Assembly: GCF_954871325.1 (NCBI RefSeq)
Contig: NC_088779.1
Span: 28,568,869 to 28,632,868, forward strand
Source: Gordionus sp. m RMFG-2023
Lineage: Eukaryota > Nematomorpha > Gordioida > Chordodea > Parachordodidae
Direction of reading: 5' to 3'
DNA length: 64,000 bases
The translations under genes were made by a program, and so were the position numbers. Below, piece by piece: positions 62,941 to 64,000 of this stretch. The notes under the pieces are model-generated. The model did not search any database. It was not told where the DNA came from and saw only the letters and a program-made list of their open reading frames with translations. The first letter of the stretch is position 1. Each line of letters opens with the position of its first letter.

Positions 62941-64000
62941 GACCACCTCGTACAACCAGTCAGCCCGAGTTACCTATTATCCCGCACCAAGAGCTGACCC
63001 CGAACAACTCTTTGGAGGGACCCCCTAGCGATCCTATGCCATAGTTACGGCGGTGCAAGCCATATCGACACAGGCCGAACTGACTAGGGTGAGTAGAAAC
63101 AGGGAAAGACGAGACAGGTCTTCGTCTCCGCACACTTCTACACCAAGACGAATAGAATCGCGCGCACCCACTCCTCCGCCACCGACTCTAGTAGCCACTC
63201 TTGTCGTGCCGGCCGTCCCGCTCACGCCAGCTGAGAAACATGAGAAGCTCAGGAGGACATTAGAGGTATTGATTTTAGTTTGATCGGATAATGAAGAAAG
63301 TTCTTAGATACCTCGAAAAGTCACTGATGACACGCGTCGATCCATCCGATTTCGGGATAATGTAAAGAGGGGAACAGATTTGATTAGGCGCCGCGGATTC
63401 CTCTATAATATCTGCTGCGAGATGTTGTCGGATAATATCTCGATATTTGCTGTGGACCCTGACTGTACCCTGTGTCGAAAGAATGTGTTATTTTTATTGT
63501 TGATTTTTGTGTGGTCAGTCTAGGTTGAACTCTTGTTGCTACTTTTCTTGTAAAGGGTGACATTAGCGGACCGCTGGTTAAACGAGCGTTGCTGATGTTC
63601 AATATCAGGAGCGATTCGAGCTGATTGTCCGTGAAGATCCCCTAGTTCCAGGCCTGTCGATACCCGTAAGAATACCGCCTAAGTCCGGAGCAGCTGTGGA
63701 CCTTACTTGAGGCATAGCAGAATCATCTGAGAATATGGATTCCTCCAGTTCCGAAATGATGGACGCGCTCGAATTGTTGCTTCCCGAGCTGCTTGAAGGT
63801 AGGAATGCCGTAAGTGGACTGTGGGTCCACTATTCTGGAATTTCCGAGTCTTCGGATAAAAGGGACAGAGTGTCCGATTCATCGGCAGCGCTAGTGATCG
63901 GACGGTTGCGCGGGGGAGTTTGATTATTGTCTTCGGGTATTGAAACTACGCTGGTGCCCGTGTCCAAATCGTAATCATTGGGCGAGAACAGCTGATGCCT
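62936..64000. other. GC-richer block of unknown nature at the right edge
   Basis: Composition changes sharply from the AT-rich background. Plus frames read MVRPPRTTSQPELPIIPHQE (62936 on, stop near 63043) and then SRNRERRDRSSSPHTSTPRR with a Pro-rich stretch to 63283. Minus frames at 63990-63600 are Ser/Asp/Glu-rich (ESDTLSLLSEDSEIP, SASIISELEESIFS). I recognise no domain. It could be the 5' part of a retroelement (gag-like, low complexity) or a recent insertion extending beyond the window. Confidence 0.35.

Overview
The window is AT-rich, intron-rich animal nuclear DNA. Exons of about 40-280 bp with GT-AG junctions are separated by introns from 46 bp to 7 kb, and the sequence is crowded with hAT, Mutator-like and Ty3/gypsy-type elements. 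Nothing seen is bacterial. A glycine dehydrogenase gene with 25 coding exons, metazoan-type gypsy gags and secreted Kunitz modules point to an invertebrate. I cannot name the phylum.

Layout. (1) 455-4677, minus: five 5' exons and one later exon of an MFSD9-like transporter that runs off the left edge. (2) 4.7-14 kb: a retroelement-derived fragment, a 2-kb non-autonomous hAT with target duplication, a tRNA-derived SINE, and a deleted Ty3/gypsy-like LTR element (10641-13449) with 153-bp LTRs and a perfect ATTAC target duplication. (3) 14011-21934, plus: complete TMEM147 in five exons; its 7-kb last intron holds a large inverted duplication of an endogenous mononegavirus polymerase (L) fragment. 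(4) 22126-40511, minus: complete mitochondrial glycine dehydrogenase (GLDC), 25 exons, all phases consistent, predicted 982 aa. Its introns hold a hAT transposase remnant split by a long-TIR foldback element, several small hAT-like MITEs and tandem repeats. (5) 40.5-50.4 kb: decayed repeats, a small TIR element and a second, heavily broken Ty3/gypsy-like element (44109-48141). (6) 50402-60239, minus: a modular secreted-protein gene with a signal-peptide exon, five DUF3011-like domains, three Kunitz domains on separate phase-1 exons and two more DUF3011-like domains. It may be one gene or two adjacent ones. A Mutator-like foldback with a 9-bp target duplication sits in one intron. (7) 60.2-64 kb: intergenic DNA, a third hAT transposase remnant, and a GC-richer block of unknown nature at the right edge.

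TMEM147 and GLDC converge with stops about 190 bp apart and overlapping predicted 3' ends. The two most unusual items are the inverted viral L duplication inside an intron of a housekeeping gene, which could fold as long dsRNA when transcribed, and the DUF3011/Kunitz mosaic gene. All exon models come from reading splice motifs, phases and remembered family motifs; no alignment or transcript data were available.
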